From Edolisoma coerulescens (Eukaryota > Chordata > Aves > Passeriformes > Campephagidae), in contig VWZW01000995.1 of the NCBI GenBank assembly GCA_013397115.1, forward strand, positions 709,566 through 773,565: a stretch of 64,000 nt of DNA, written 5' to 3'. The notes below the pieces were generated by a model. That model was not told where the DNA came from and did not search any database. It saw only the letters and a program-made list of their open reading frames with translations. Shown here piece after piece: positions 1 through 12,300 of this stretch. How positions within the stretch are numbered: position 1 is the first letter of the stretch; each line of letters starts with the position of its first letter. The position numbers and the translations under genes are program-made.

Positions 1-178
1 ACCTCTTTTCCAGGTACTATATACTGCATCCTACTGTAAACTAACATGTTAACAAAAAAGAAGTTACCAAATAAATAAGGGCATAAGAGAGAGTTGTGCA
101 TCACCAATACAGGTTCTGTTTTACAAAGTCTGTCCTACTCCTGTTCTTATCTAGGAACTAGTTAGGATCAAAAGACGG

Positions 179-928
179 TGTCATGGGTTGGCCCTGGCCA
201 GATGCCAGGCACCCACCAAAGCTGCTCACTCACTCCCTTCTGCAGCTGGACATAGGAGAAAAAATTTAACAAAGCGTTCACGAGTTGAGATAAGGACCAG
301 GAGGGAGATCACTCACCAAATACTGTCACATGCAAAACAGGCTCAACTTAGAAATAGGCATTGAATTTTTTACTAACAAAATTGGAGCAGGATAACGAGA
401 AGTAAAATGAGCCCTTAACACCACCTTCCTCCCATCCCTCCCTCTTTACAGCTCTATCTCCTACCCCGGTGGCGCAAGGAGACCAGGAATGGGGGTTATG
501 GTCAGTTCATCACCCAGGGCTTCCCCCGCTGCTCAGGGAGAGGAGTCGTTCTCCTGCTGCACCATGGGGTCCCTCCCACAGGAGACAGTTCTCCATGAAC
601 TTCTCCAGTGTGGCTCCATCTCACGAGCAACAGTTCCCTGCGACCTGCCCTCCCACAGGCACCAGTCGCCCTCAGACTGCTGCAGCGTGGGTCACTCTTN
701 NNNNNNNNNNNNNNNNNNNNNNNNNNNNNNNNNNNNNNNNNNNNNNNNNNNNNNNNNNNNNNNNNNNNNNNNNNNNNNNNNNNNNNNNNNNNNNNNNNNN
801 NNNNNNNNNNNNNNNNNNNNNNNNNNNNNNNNNNNNNNNNNNNNNNNNNNNNNNNNNNNNNNNNNNNNNNNNNNNNNNNNNNNNNNNNNACCCCCATTTC
901 CAAAACCAGGCCATGCAAATCCAATACA
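179..928 (+). mobile_element. Avian endogenous retrovirus LTR, interrupted by an assembly gap
   Basis: The segment starts TGTCATGG and ends CCAATACA, the TG...CA ends expected of an LTR. Its text follows an LTR family I remember from bird genomes: a 'gctcactcactccc' motif near the start, the body with 'ctgctgcaccatggggtc' around 553-570, and the 'ccatgcaaatccaataca' terminus. A run of 190 Ns removes the middle. No clear target-site duplication is seen: the flanks are GACGG on the left and CATGG on the right. No gag/pol/env coding sequence flanks it, so it is a solitary LTR or remnant. The subfamily assignment is from memory and unverified. Confidence 0.6.
700..889. other. Assembly gap (190 Ns)
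   Basis: An unbroken run of N lies inside the LTR at 179-928. Open reading frames reported across it are meaningless. Confidence 1.
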
Positions 929-3900
929 CATGGTCATAACTCAATGTCTTTTAAGAGAAAGTAAGGTAGGTATAAGAAGTTAATTTACACCACAGTAGAA
1001 AGCTTCACACCATAATAGGGAGTAAATATGATTTATTATGTAAAGAATTTAGCCTTGAGAGTCTGAATTCAACTGCTTAGAGTCTTTTAATACCTAGTGC
1101 CTCGTGGCAACACATTCAATACAGTGAAAATAAAATAAGGTGACTGATAGGAGCCTGTAACGGCATGAGTGGAGGCCACATAAGATCGTTTCAAGCTGCT
1201 AAGTGTCCTGGTTCTAATTGTAATCACCTGCATCTTACCTCTATTCAATGCCTCATCCAAGAAGAAATAAATACTCCAGGCTTATGTACTTTGCTATGAA
1301 AATAACCCACATAGCTTACATGAAAGCTTTAGCTTTTGCCATGTTCTAGTCATGGCAGTGGCAGCTGCACTTGGTACTGCTTGACTACTGTATTTATTTG
1401 TGCCAGAGCTACCAATGTTGTACATTATTGAAGCATTGATTAACCTGAACATACTGTTGGACCAGTGTGCTCCAAAGGGCCAGAAGGCTTCCCTGGTTTT
1501 CATGCTTTGAGGAACATAATGTGGTGACGCTTTGAGGACTGGGCTGGGCTGGTAACCAGAAAGCCAGTACATTTCAGTATCCTGGGGGTGCAGTGATGAA
1601 GCAGCAGTGCTGGCTAGGTCACTTGGCATAGGTGATCAGGCTGTGCTCAGTGTGGAATTGTTTACCTGGCTGGTAATGTTGTCCCAGAAAATCATACAGT
1701 CAAATTTTTTTCAGTCCTATGCCTTTTCAGAATTTAATCCATTTCAGACCATGTCAATCCAGAGGCATAGTTGTCTTACTTTCTGTTCTTCATAAATGGT
1801 TTCCTACTAAATTAAGACGTTGATAGATAATTGAGAGTTTCGGGGGTTGCTTGTTAGGAACTTTGTTCACCCATTTATTTGTTGTAGTATGTGTGATTGT
1901 TTATTATGCCATGCAATTTGACATATAGACCAGAAAAGTGGAGTTGCTGAGTTATTCTTTGTAATCATTATATTTCTAAGGCAGGGCCATTAGCTGCTCA
2001 TAATATGGACTTGTGCTCAGCAATGCAGTAAATTAAGCTGATGGATACTACATTGTTGTGTTGTTCATATTGCCCTGTACTTTGTAAATTGTGGGATTTA
2101 ATTATGTCCTAATGATTGTTTTTATATAGCTGCAGTGATACTATCAGGCATTCATCCTACATTCACTAGAGACTCACTGTTTTCCATGATCAAAGCTAAT
2201 TTTCTCTTTAGACAGGTCAGTCTTGTTTTATTAGTTAAACTAGAGGAAGAGATGTGCAAAGGTCCAGTATGTTTCATCTGATGAGAAGAATGTTTTTTTA
2301 AACATGTCTTAGACTCTCTAATTCCAAGATTTATTTCAAAAGCACTTCATGGGAAGCAAACAAAAAATTCAAGTCACCTAAAATACATTTTTGCCATGAT
2401 TTTTCATATTGGAAGGCCAAATCTTTGTTTGGCCTGCAGACTACTCTCTTACCTCTTATGTTCAGTAGAAAGAAGATGGCAGAATTACCATTAGTGGACT
2501 GGTTTAGAATGATCTTATAGAAAGAAGCAATTCTGAAATGCTAAATCCTCTTTGAGAACTGTTTCTTCAAGCGTCATAGTTAGGAGGTCCTTAACATCCC
2601 ATTGCATCTCATGGTTGACAGGTGAAGTATTTCCAGAGTTGTTTTTTTCCTTAAACAGAAATAGGCAAGGGACTATTTGCCTATTGTCTTGGGGAAAAAA
2701 AAGTTGCCTCCGTTCTTATTCTCTGCTTACAGCTTAAAGAGAAGTCGTCTTTATACTCAAAGTTTATTCCTGAAGATCTTCCTGTGTGCATGCTAGTGTT
2801 TCAATGCGAAGTAGACAGTAGGATAATAGTAGGGATCACTTTAGTTTTCTGGGATGCTGGGGCCTAGATTAGTAAGGTGATTCCTTGTATTCCCCATATA
2901 TGTACCCTTTCCTCGGTCCGTTTCATTATACCCTCTCACACAAAAAAAGTGCAGTTGAACCAGTTCACTTGTTTGGCCTGCTGGCTGCGCATTGGAATAT
3001 GTTCCGTCGAAGTCTCATCTTTTAATGCTCCTGTGAACAGTAGTACAGCAGTGCACCATCTGCACCCAAGACTATTCATCTGATAATGTCTTAGAAACCA
3101 AAACATTATGAAGTCTTAAGCAGACAAGAAGCGTAAAGCTTGACATAATGTCTTCTGCATTTTTTCAGTGAAGCTGTTCTGTAACATCTGCCTGATGCTG
3201 GAATAAACTATGCAATTAATCTAACAGTTCTAAGGACAAAGGGATGTGAGAGATCAGAAGCGAGCATATAAGGTTACCCCTTACCCTTTAGCAGCCATAT
3301 GTTGAAATCTCTTTTGTGCAAGGCACAGTTCAGGCATGGGGTATGCAGTTTCACAGTCTAGGCACAGTATCTCTGCCATGGAGCTGAAATATGAGTCAGT
3401 TTATCCAAAGACTGCTGTCAACAGATACGTTTTATGTGTCCAACCTACCATGGATGACATCTGTTCTGTGGAGTTTTGCAGGGTATTGTGTCACTTGGCT
3501 TTAGGGTTGTTGGATGGGTACCTGTGTTAAGGTTTATGTTCTACCTCCATGGGTGGGTCTTCTGAAAAACTGGAGATTACACCAAATGTACAAGCTTTGA
3601 ATGACATCTATAAAATTGAAGAGCACCTGCCATATCTCTGTGGGACAGAACAGCTACATGCTCCATCTGCGTGACTCTGCAGACAGAATCTGTTTCACTA
3701 AATTACATTGGAATTAGATGGTTTGCATGGGGCCTACACATTTTCAGAAGCACCCTTACTTTACATTTTTATTGTATTCACAAGACTTACCAGTATGTTT
3801 ATAATAAAGTAAATCTCAGTTAACCCATTAGACAGGTCTGGATGGGCTTCTGAAAATTATTTTTGTTGAAATAGAGACATGACCATTTTACTGCTACGAG

Positions 3901-6379
3901 TCTTGTTTGTCTGCTTCTGTTAAATACAGTGATTGAAATATATTTGAATCTGAATGTATGCTTCCATTGCAAGTTAGGTCTTTATTTTTCCATATTTAGG
4001 ACATTACAAATTTTGTGTGTTGTTTTGCCTACTTTATTTTGTTTCAGTGAGTAGTGGAAAATACAGTGCCAGTGTCCATATTTGTTTTATAATAAAGAAG
4101 TTGGAGCTTAAAGAAACAGAAGAATGATGATGCTTAGCAGAATTTGGAAAATCCTGATTTTCTGGCAGTAGTAGATTTTCCATTGCAATTATAACTGGTA
4201 TATTCAGTATTTGAAGTTTCTTCTGTATTTTATCATGTTCCTTTATAGTGACCATGTTCTCCAAATTCATATATCACTTATACCACACTTCTCATGCCAG
4301 TTTAAGCAGGTGTATTAAAGAATGAATAACAGAATGAGTAGTGGTTTTTATCTTGAATTCTCATGTATGCCATATCAGTATGGCTCTGACCTAAATGGAG
4401 CTAATGTCCTTTTATTTTAGAGCAAGCAGGTGAAGAATTGCATGATAGGTTCTGGTCTTACAGGCTGTCTAACTTGTAGTATGTTGTCCTGTTGTTAAAA
4501 CAGGAAGTCCACAAGAAGAATAATCCTCTAATTGCACGTACTCCCACACACATGCAACAATTTAATAACTGAACCTGTCTGAACATGATTATGTAAAGGG
4601 CAGCAAATGTAGGTGGTTTACACTATCTTTGTATATTTGCCTGATTGTTTTCCATAGTTAAACCTAGGGTTAGAAACGCAATAGAGACAAAATGGGGTGT
4701 GGCCAGCAGCCTTTGCTTTAGTGTCTGCCTGTCATCCTTCTGAATTGTTGTTTAGCGGACACTTAAACCAAAGCCTGATGCAGTTCCTGGATGAGTGAAG
4801 AAAAGAAAGAAAAAAAAAAAGTGTAAGGCATTGAAGAGGGTGTTTTGAAATGAAGAAAGGAATAGAAGGTATAGAAATTCCTTTCAAAGAACAATAGAGG
4901 AAAGCATTTCAGAATTTGGCCTGATCTTACAGCATCAGTGAGATGTGTGTTTTCTGCATGTGAAGCAGTGTGTCTGTTCATTACCATCCAATTGGCTGTA
5001 ATCATGACAACTGCAGATGTACCTCCCATGTTTTGCACCTTGGTACTCAGATGTTATTGGTGGCTCCTAAACAAATACCCATAGTTGAAGTTTCCAGTCT
5101 TACTGACACCAGAGTGATGGTCTTCAAGACAGTGACAGTGACTCAAAAAACTGCTTGCTCAGAAACTTGGTTTTATGGCTTGTTATCCTGGATTCTCACT
5201 CATTTTTCTAAAGAAAATTTGGACTTCATTCTCTGCTGTGCTAGGATGGGGATTCAGTCTTCTCAGTTAGTCACCTGGGTGGCATTCTTTTCAGAGGACA
5301 GATGTATTATTATTTGGGAGTACTCTTGGGATCTGTGGTGATTGCTGCCTCAAAAATCCTGATGGCATCTGCCTCTCTAATAGCAGATATTGTGTGTGAT
5401 ACAGCTGGGTATACTCAAATAATTTGGGACTGGATCAAAACCATAAATGTATGGAATGCATGAGTGGCAAAAGATGTAATTGAACTGGGATAATGAATAG
5501 CAATTTCCTAACCATTTGTTATGTCACAATTAGAATGATGAAAGCATGCTAGAGGAAAGTAGGTCTAAGGTTGTTTTGGGTTTGTGCCAATTTAGGAATA
5601 AATTACAAGTGCTAAAATCTATGGAATTTAATCAGTATTTTCAGTGTTGTTAAGGATTCCACCAAATTCTAACGGATAAAATAAAATGTTAGAATAAATA
5701 TAATACAGTTATGTAACAGAAGTGCTAAATATATAGTGAAAAAAAGATCTAGCACCATTATTTGTATGTGTTGAAGAATGTATGTCTCTGGCAGGAAGCA
5801 GGAGAGGGAAAGAGATAAAAGACATGGGCATGGGGACATTCAAAAATACAACAAATACTCTTGTTTCTGTTATGATGTGAGAGAGCGCATAGCATCTAGG
5901 CCATGGTCTGGATGGTTGGGTAAAAAACCTGTTGCTGATCCAAGAGCTTCCCATTTGGAAGAATGCACAGAAGTGAGGAGAGAACTGCAGTAGGGTAGAA
6001 GCCTCAGGCGCTGATCAAGCAATAAGTGATGTTTTGGGAGGATATTCTTTGTTGTTGTTTTTCTGCAGTTAAATACAATTAAATTGGATGTATGAATTAT
6101 TATTTGGGTAAGGTTCTCCAAATTATCTGCAAAGGTTGTATTTTGTAGTCTTCCTTGTTTTTCTTTTAAGTCAATGTTTCACCAGTGGAATATTTACTCA
6201 TAATAAAGTGCCCTATATTCAGATTCTCAGATTGGGGGTGACCTGTTAAAAGAATAAGAAGACTCAGATTGAGTGCAGGTAGTGCAGACAGTACAGGGCT
6301 GTTTACCCCAATGACTTCTCCACCATTTTGGTGGCTTTTCCTGCTGATCTCACATGTTTTCTCTCTTCAGTGATCTTCT

Positions 6380-6545
6380 GGCTTTTGGGCTTTTTTTGGG
6401 TTGGGGTTTTTTGTTTGGTTTTTTTTGGTGGGGGAGAGTGGGGAGACGATGTTTTGGATTAGTGGTTTTGTTTGTGGGTTTCGTTTGGGTGCTTTTTGTT
6501 GGTTTTAGTGGTGATTGTTTGGGATTTTGGAGTTTTTTTGCTGTA
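6380..6545. repeat. GT-rich low-complexity tract
   Basis: The + strand here is almost purely G and T, with runs such as GGGTTGGGG and GGTGGGGG and several T6-T8 runs. It yields long but meaningless open frames on both strands, one Gly/Phe/Val-rich and one Lys/Pro-rich. Confidence 0.85.
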
Positions 6546-8226
6546 ATTACTTTGAACCAACCTCTGCTCCTGATGTCTTTAAGTGTCATGTGAGTGTGCC
6601 AGTCTTATGAAATTTTACTTTGAGGGAATAGGAATCTTACTGGTGAATCAGTTACATGCATGGTTCAGTGATATACTGAAGATGCTGTGAATTCTTCCAC
6701 TGCTGTAACCACCTTTTGGTTTGGATGTGCCTTTGATAAGACAGCTTGTCTTGCAATATATTTTCCCAGCATCTACACTGTCTTAGAAAGTGCCAAGATT
6801 TCTATGCTTTTAACAGTTCCCACTAAAATTCTTCTGCGAAGCTGTGGGATGAGATATGGTGGAAAGTGGCCTTAAAGTTTCAAGGGTTCCTGAAGAAACA
6901 TCATCACAGAACCCCCCCTAATGATCTTTTAATTAGAGCAGCAAATAAAAGTTTGTAATGGTGTGCTCTGATTGGGACCTGAGACAAACAAAGACCTTCC
7001 TGTTGAGTCACAGCATGTGCTACACAAAAATGTACAAGTAGAAACAAGAAACTACCAGGCTTTCCTTTTTCTTGCTCAGAAATTGTTGAGGATATAGTGT
7101 GGAAAACATGATGCATAAATGAGTTCTGTAGAAGGAAGCTTAGCCACCTGACAACTCCTGCATTCAAACTGTGCCACCTTTCCAGTCAATTTTTGATAAA
7201 AATCAGCAATTGACTTTTGTTTAGAGCTAAACTGAGCAGTGCCAGGCTATGGGAAACCACTCTAGTGCACTGCACATGGAACCCCCCAGAGCTTGTCAGC
7301 TGTGCTTTCCCTGTGTGCTGGCAGCTGTGGCCACACAGGCAACAAGGAGCACTCATTTATTTGGCTTCAGAGTAAACTGCTTGCTATGGTCATAGGGGAA
7401 AGAACTCAACCCTTCTTGCTGGTTATGTTCATGTGCTGTATGGATAATGAGTTTTGTTCCTTTTTTTTGTAGTATTGGGTATTTATTGGCCACAGCTGTG
7501 GACAACTTGGTTTGAAAAGCAAGATCCCTAACTTTCACTGAAGGTAGTTTTCCTCTATTTACACCTTTTAAGAGCTTGGTCCTAAAGCTCTGTTACAGTA
7601 AATTTTTTGTGTGCATGGTTAGAAGGAGAGCTAGTACTGTGTGAGAGTTGCTCTGACCACAAACTGTAAAGAGTAATCAAATACTGTACTTGTGCCTATG
7701 AAGCGCTTTACCACAGGGATAAATTTATATTAAAAACTACCCAAACCCTTCTTCCAGATCAGTTTGTGAGTAGTTTTGTTTGCTTTGTTAAATTCCCACA
7801 CCATGGGTTAAGCAGTATGCAGAAAAGGCTTTCAAAATAGTTTAGTTCACTAGAAAGGTAAAGCAGAGTCATAAACTGGGAAGTTACTTTTCAGTGTGTA
7901 GGGGAAGCAAGGTGGTTCCACAGCTGTTCTCTGGAGCATACTGCTAGGGCACTGCTTCTCCAGTGCTGGTACTTTATGGTCTGTGCAGAGCTATGAAGTC
8001 AATACAGTCCTGGCTAGTTACTATCTGCATTAAAGGGCAGCACATTTTTGCTATCCTGAAGTCTCCCCAGGTGAAAAATCCTTGTTACAGCAACAGTTAG
8101 TTGTATTGTCAACTGGAGAGGGGGCTGGCATTCCTCAGAGGAGGTAGTAATAATGCTTAAGTGTTCTTTCTAATATTGTTTGATATATGATATCTCTGAC
8201 TTCCTTTACTTTCTTTCATATTTCAG

Positions 8227-8325
8227 ATATCACAGATGGCAAGGAAAACAGGTTTTTTCCTCCAAGTGAGTCCTTCAAGACTGCTGATTTAGAGCTCTGG
8301 AGTGTGGATGGTTGCCCCACCGCAG
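8227..8325 (+). other. Exon-like segment of unknown status
   Basis: A 99-nt open segment is bounded by a good acceptor (pyrimidine-rich, ending TATTTCAG at 8226, with a possible branch site CTCTGAC just upstream) and a GT donor at 8326. An alternative, better donor GTGAGT lies at 8266. In the open frame 8187-8537 both ends fall in the same codon phase. The translation contains DGKENRFFPPSESF and DLELWSVDGCPTA, which I do not recognise. It may be chance or a cryptic or alternative leader exon of MOB3B. Confidence 0.2.
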
Positions 8326-8759
8326 GTATTCAATTTCTATCTAGCAGATTCTCTTTTTTTTCAGCTGTGCATGGTATTAGGTCTTTTTGGCCAAATGATA
8401 AGTTGAACATGCTAAAGTTACATGGTGGGGAGCAGAATTATTCCCCAGAGAAAAATCTCTTCAGCCATCAAGTCAGTTTAGTCCTGCAAGTTAAGACCAA
8501 TGTAGAAATCAACCCTATGGATGATTTATGTCTTTGAATTTTGAAACCACAGAAACTGCAACTAGACACTTATGACCCCACCACCACTTGCAGAGGCTAT
8601 GCTATGTGACTGCATGCTGCTGAAGCAGTGGATCACTTGCCAAGTTGCAGGCTATGACTACACCATGCCCTTGACCTATAAAACTGTGAAATCATAAATC
8701 TGTGAAATCTTCTGCCTTCTTCAAAAGACATCTGTACAAATACCTTGCCTTTGTCTCCT

Positions 8760-9372
8760 TGGTATGGGTTTGAAAATGTCCATCTTGGGGTTCATCAGGC
8801 AGAGCATTGCCAACCGGGCAAGAGAGGGGATTGTCACACTCTGCTCTGAACTGGGGCAGCCTCACCTCGAGTGCTGGGGGCAGTTTTGGGTGCCACAATG
8901 TAAGAAAGACATTGAGCTGTTAGAGAGTGTCCAAAGGAGGAATAGGAAGATGGTGAAGGGCCTTGAGGTGAAGCCATATGAGGACTGGCTGAGGTCACTT
9001 GGTCTGTCCAGCCTGGAGAAGACTGAGGGGAGACCACATTGCAGTTACAACTTCCTCTTGAGGGGAAGAGAAGGGGCAGACACTGATCTTTTCTCTGTAG
9101 CGACCAGTGACAGGACCCCAGGGAATGGCCTGAAGTTGTGTCAGGGAAGATTTAGGTTGGATGTCAGGAAAAGGTTCTTCACCCAGAGAATGGCTGGGTA
9201 CTGGAACAGGCTCCCCAGGGAAGTGGTCACAGCACCAAGCCTGTGAGCTCAAGAAGTGTTTGGACAGTGCTCTCAGGGTCATGCTGTGACTCCTGGGGTT
9301 GTCCCATGCAGGGCCAGGAGCTGGGCTTGATGATCCTGATGGGTCCCTTCCAACTCAGGTGATTCTGTGATA
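8760..9372 (+). mobile_element. CR1 LINE, 3'-terminal fragment
   Basis: A 5'-truncated chicken-repeat-1 non-LTR retrotransposon. It carries the end of the reverse-transcriptase ORF: an open frame of 160 codons (8764-9246) preserves blocks such as GQFWVPQCKKDIELLESVQRR and NRLPREVVTAPS, typical of the CR1 C-terminus. The element's short 3' UTR follows and ends in the CR1 terminal repeat GATTCTGTGA at 9361-9370. The open frame reflects the age of the copy; there is no start region, so no functional protein. The 5' boundary is approximate. Confidence 0.93.
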
Positions 9373-12300
9373 ATCAACTGTAGTTGCTGCCACTCTTCAT
9401 ATTGCTATATTGAGTACTTTGATCCAAACCATGGAAAGTCGACTTCTGTTATTTCATACATGCAGCTTTTCTGATAACCATGCAGAGCTGTATTTTAAAG
9501 TCAATGGATTGGGTTCTACAGCTGCTGGAGGTCCATTTCAAGACAAGGTTTCAGATCTATGGTATAAATAATTGGAAGATATTCACAATTAAATTATCAC
9601 TTTTGAGTTATTTGTAGTTAATTTGAGGGGCTGCACTGACTCCCACATGATTTTAGGTGAGTTTTGTTTCTTAGCAACATGGAGTTAAGGGTAATTTTTT
9701 GTAACTGAAAGTCATCACATTCATGTTCAGATTTATCAGCGTTTCTTAGAAAGAGTGCAGTGCGCCAACTAAGGATGTCATAGCCTCCTTGCAGATCTTT
9801 GCTTTGGAAAATGTCTCTGATATCATGAACTTCTTAGGACAGTTGCTGAAGGCACTGTGTCCCCAATAGTGTGTCTCTGCTGCCCATCCTGCCACATTAA
9901 CCTGAGCATTGGTAGGAGAAGCCAGACTAAGGCTAATGGGTCTGATTGGGTGTCAGCTGAACGTTTTACATCTTGTTTTCAGTGTGTTTGCTTGTGGCAA
10001 GTCCTGTTTTCACCATGGAGCGTTAGCTATTTGTCTCTGCCAGCATAGTGTTTGTAACTTGACTCTGCCATTGTATCCCTGGTTTTTTGCATGCTTTCCT
10101 TGGACAAGAAAATGAGTGGTTTTATTTGAAATGTCACTGAGATGGAACATATGATTTAGACCTTTTTCTTAAAGCAGGGCACATGCATGGTTTCCTAAAG
10201 CTAAGATTTAGACCAAAAATAAAACTGAATTTGGCCAGTGCATGCAGAGTAGGGCACCTGAAGTTCTAGGGCATAAACTACTGGCTTCTAGCAGATAGGC
10301 CATTTTATTGCCTTGTACAGAAAGGCCCTGGCATGTGGCCTCAGACCACGTTTTTTTGTGGGCTCATTTTTCTTTCCCTATCACTCATATGAATTGACTA
10401 GCATGTTCTCAACAGAATTGAGTAGACTTGGTTTTAGGCTTTCATATGGGAATTGCATGGATGATCTGATAGTGTCAGAGAGGGCAGGAAATATTTTAAC
10501 TTTCTCAGAGTCTACTCAGTTGTGCCAGTGTTTTTAAAAGCCAGAATATAGATTTAGGATTTAAGCTGAACTGAACAAAGAGATTTTTGAAGTTCGACCA
10601 CAGTTTGATAAGGACATCTTATTGTTTCGTAAAGGAGAGTTTTCAGAGTGTAACAGTAAAATTTTAGATCTGTTTTCTGAATTCATTATCAAAGCTCCCA
10701 CTGAATGCAGCTTAGTCAACATTTCATCTTCAGGAATGGCTTGGAATCAGAAATTAAACAAGCTGGGGGAAACATGTATATTATCATAGAGAATCAAAAT
10801 GTAATTCAAGTTGTGTCCTTTTCTCCTTCAAGGCTATTAAAATACTCCTACTCCTTTCATGTGATCTTCATATATTGTTTTTAAAGGAATGAAGGGTAAC
10901 TGTTCTCTGTTGCCGCAGATGCTTCAATATGCACACTACAAAAGCTCAACTACCATCCACTGTTGTGGTGAGGTCTCTGTCCACAGAGACCAAGAGATTT
11001 TGTCAGAAGCAGGGTTAGTGAGCTGGTTCTAGAGGTCTTCATACCGCAGTTAGTAAGCTGACCCCCCCAGTCCACCAGTATGGTCAGCTGTACACAAGAG
11101 CAGTGATTGTAACAGCAGCTGGTGAAACAAGCCACATGCAGCTGTAAAGACTTCACTTTATTGGTGGTGGAAGGACGTAGCAGGTAACAGGGGCTTGACA
11201 ACTGAAAGCAGAGGCTGTTTGTGTACTTAGAGAATGTGGTTTAGTGATTCAGGATTAGTGGTGTAGGATTCAATGTGCTTGCACATGTGCTACCAACACC
11301 TCAGACCAGTAAAAGCCTGTGAACCAAAGAGAGAACTGGAAAAAAACTGAGTGTGTAATAAAAAAAAACAGCATTCAAAGGGACTGTCAGAACTGCATGC
11401 TTCACTGTGATCTGTCACTGTCAGACTTCAGCCTCAGTAGCTGCCTGAGCTAAAGGGAGTTCCCAATCTGCCTTAAAGTTTGGGAGGTCTGAAATTGTCA
11501 TGGCAAACGCTGTGATTCACTTAAGTGGCCATGGCTAAATAACCACTCCCATGGGGTTTTGGTCTATCTGTCACATCCTCTGCCTTCCACACACCTTTCC
11601 TTATGTTGTCCTTTTCCCTGCTCTGTGTGGCCAAACAGGATCAAAGAAGTTGATTGGCATGAAAAATCCATGGTTTTTTTAATTATTGCAGTTTATGTGT
11701 CACTGTCATACAGCTCCCTGCAAGGGGATGTATAAATGCCTGGGCCAGGTATCATAGGGGAGATGTGAAGAAGGTAGGAATGTGAAAGGAGAGAAGAGGA
11801 AGCAGGACTGAGTTTTCAGAGAAATAATGTAGCCTACCCTGCATGACTGTCAGTCTAGACCTCATATTCTTGGATAACAGGGGAACATAAGCTGAATTTC
11901 AGAGAAATCTAAGTCATGTATTTTTTGTAGTTTCTTTACTGTAGTTCTGAGAGATACTTATTTCAGTTCACCTTAAATTGTATGCTACAGGAAGTCCACG
12001 TTCCTAACTAGAATGCCATTGATGCTGTAACCAATATAAACCTGTAGTGAAGAAGTGTCAGGGTACTTTCAGTACCTTCATGGTGATCAGTGTTCTTTTA
12101 CAGAACTTCAGAGGTGTAATTGTATTTAAGACTTGTAAAAGGCACTAGAATGATACTAGTTGAGAGGCAGTCCTCTGTTAAAACATAAACTTTTATCCCC
12201 ATCGAGAAAAAACTTGCTTCATTTGCATTATTAAACAGCATTTATCATCTAAGATTTGAGCACTTATACCTGATTCTGCTGCTGTTGAACAGCTGATGCA

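Noticed and set aside
469..983. Open frames of 118-164 codons around 469-983
   Set aside because: They are mostly translated Ns across the assembly gap inside an LTR.
4970..5341. 123-codon open frame on the + strand
   Set aside because: No motif, splice context or codon pattern supports it. This length is expected by chance in 64 kb over six frames.
6350..6593. 79-codon frames on both strands (Lys/Pro-rich and Phe/Gly-rich)
   Set aside because: By-products of the GT-rich low-complexity tract.
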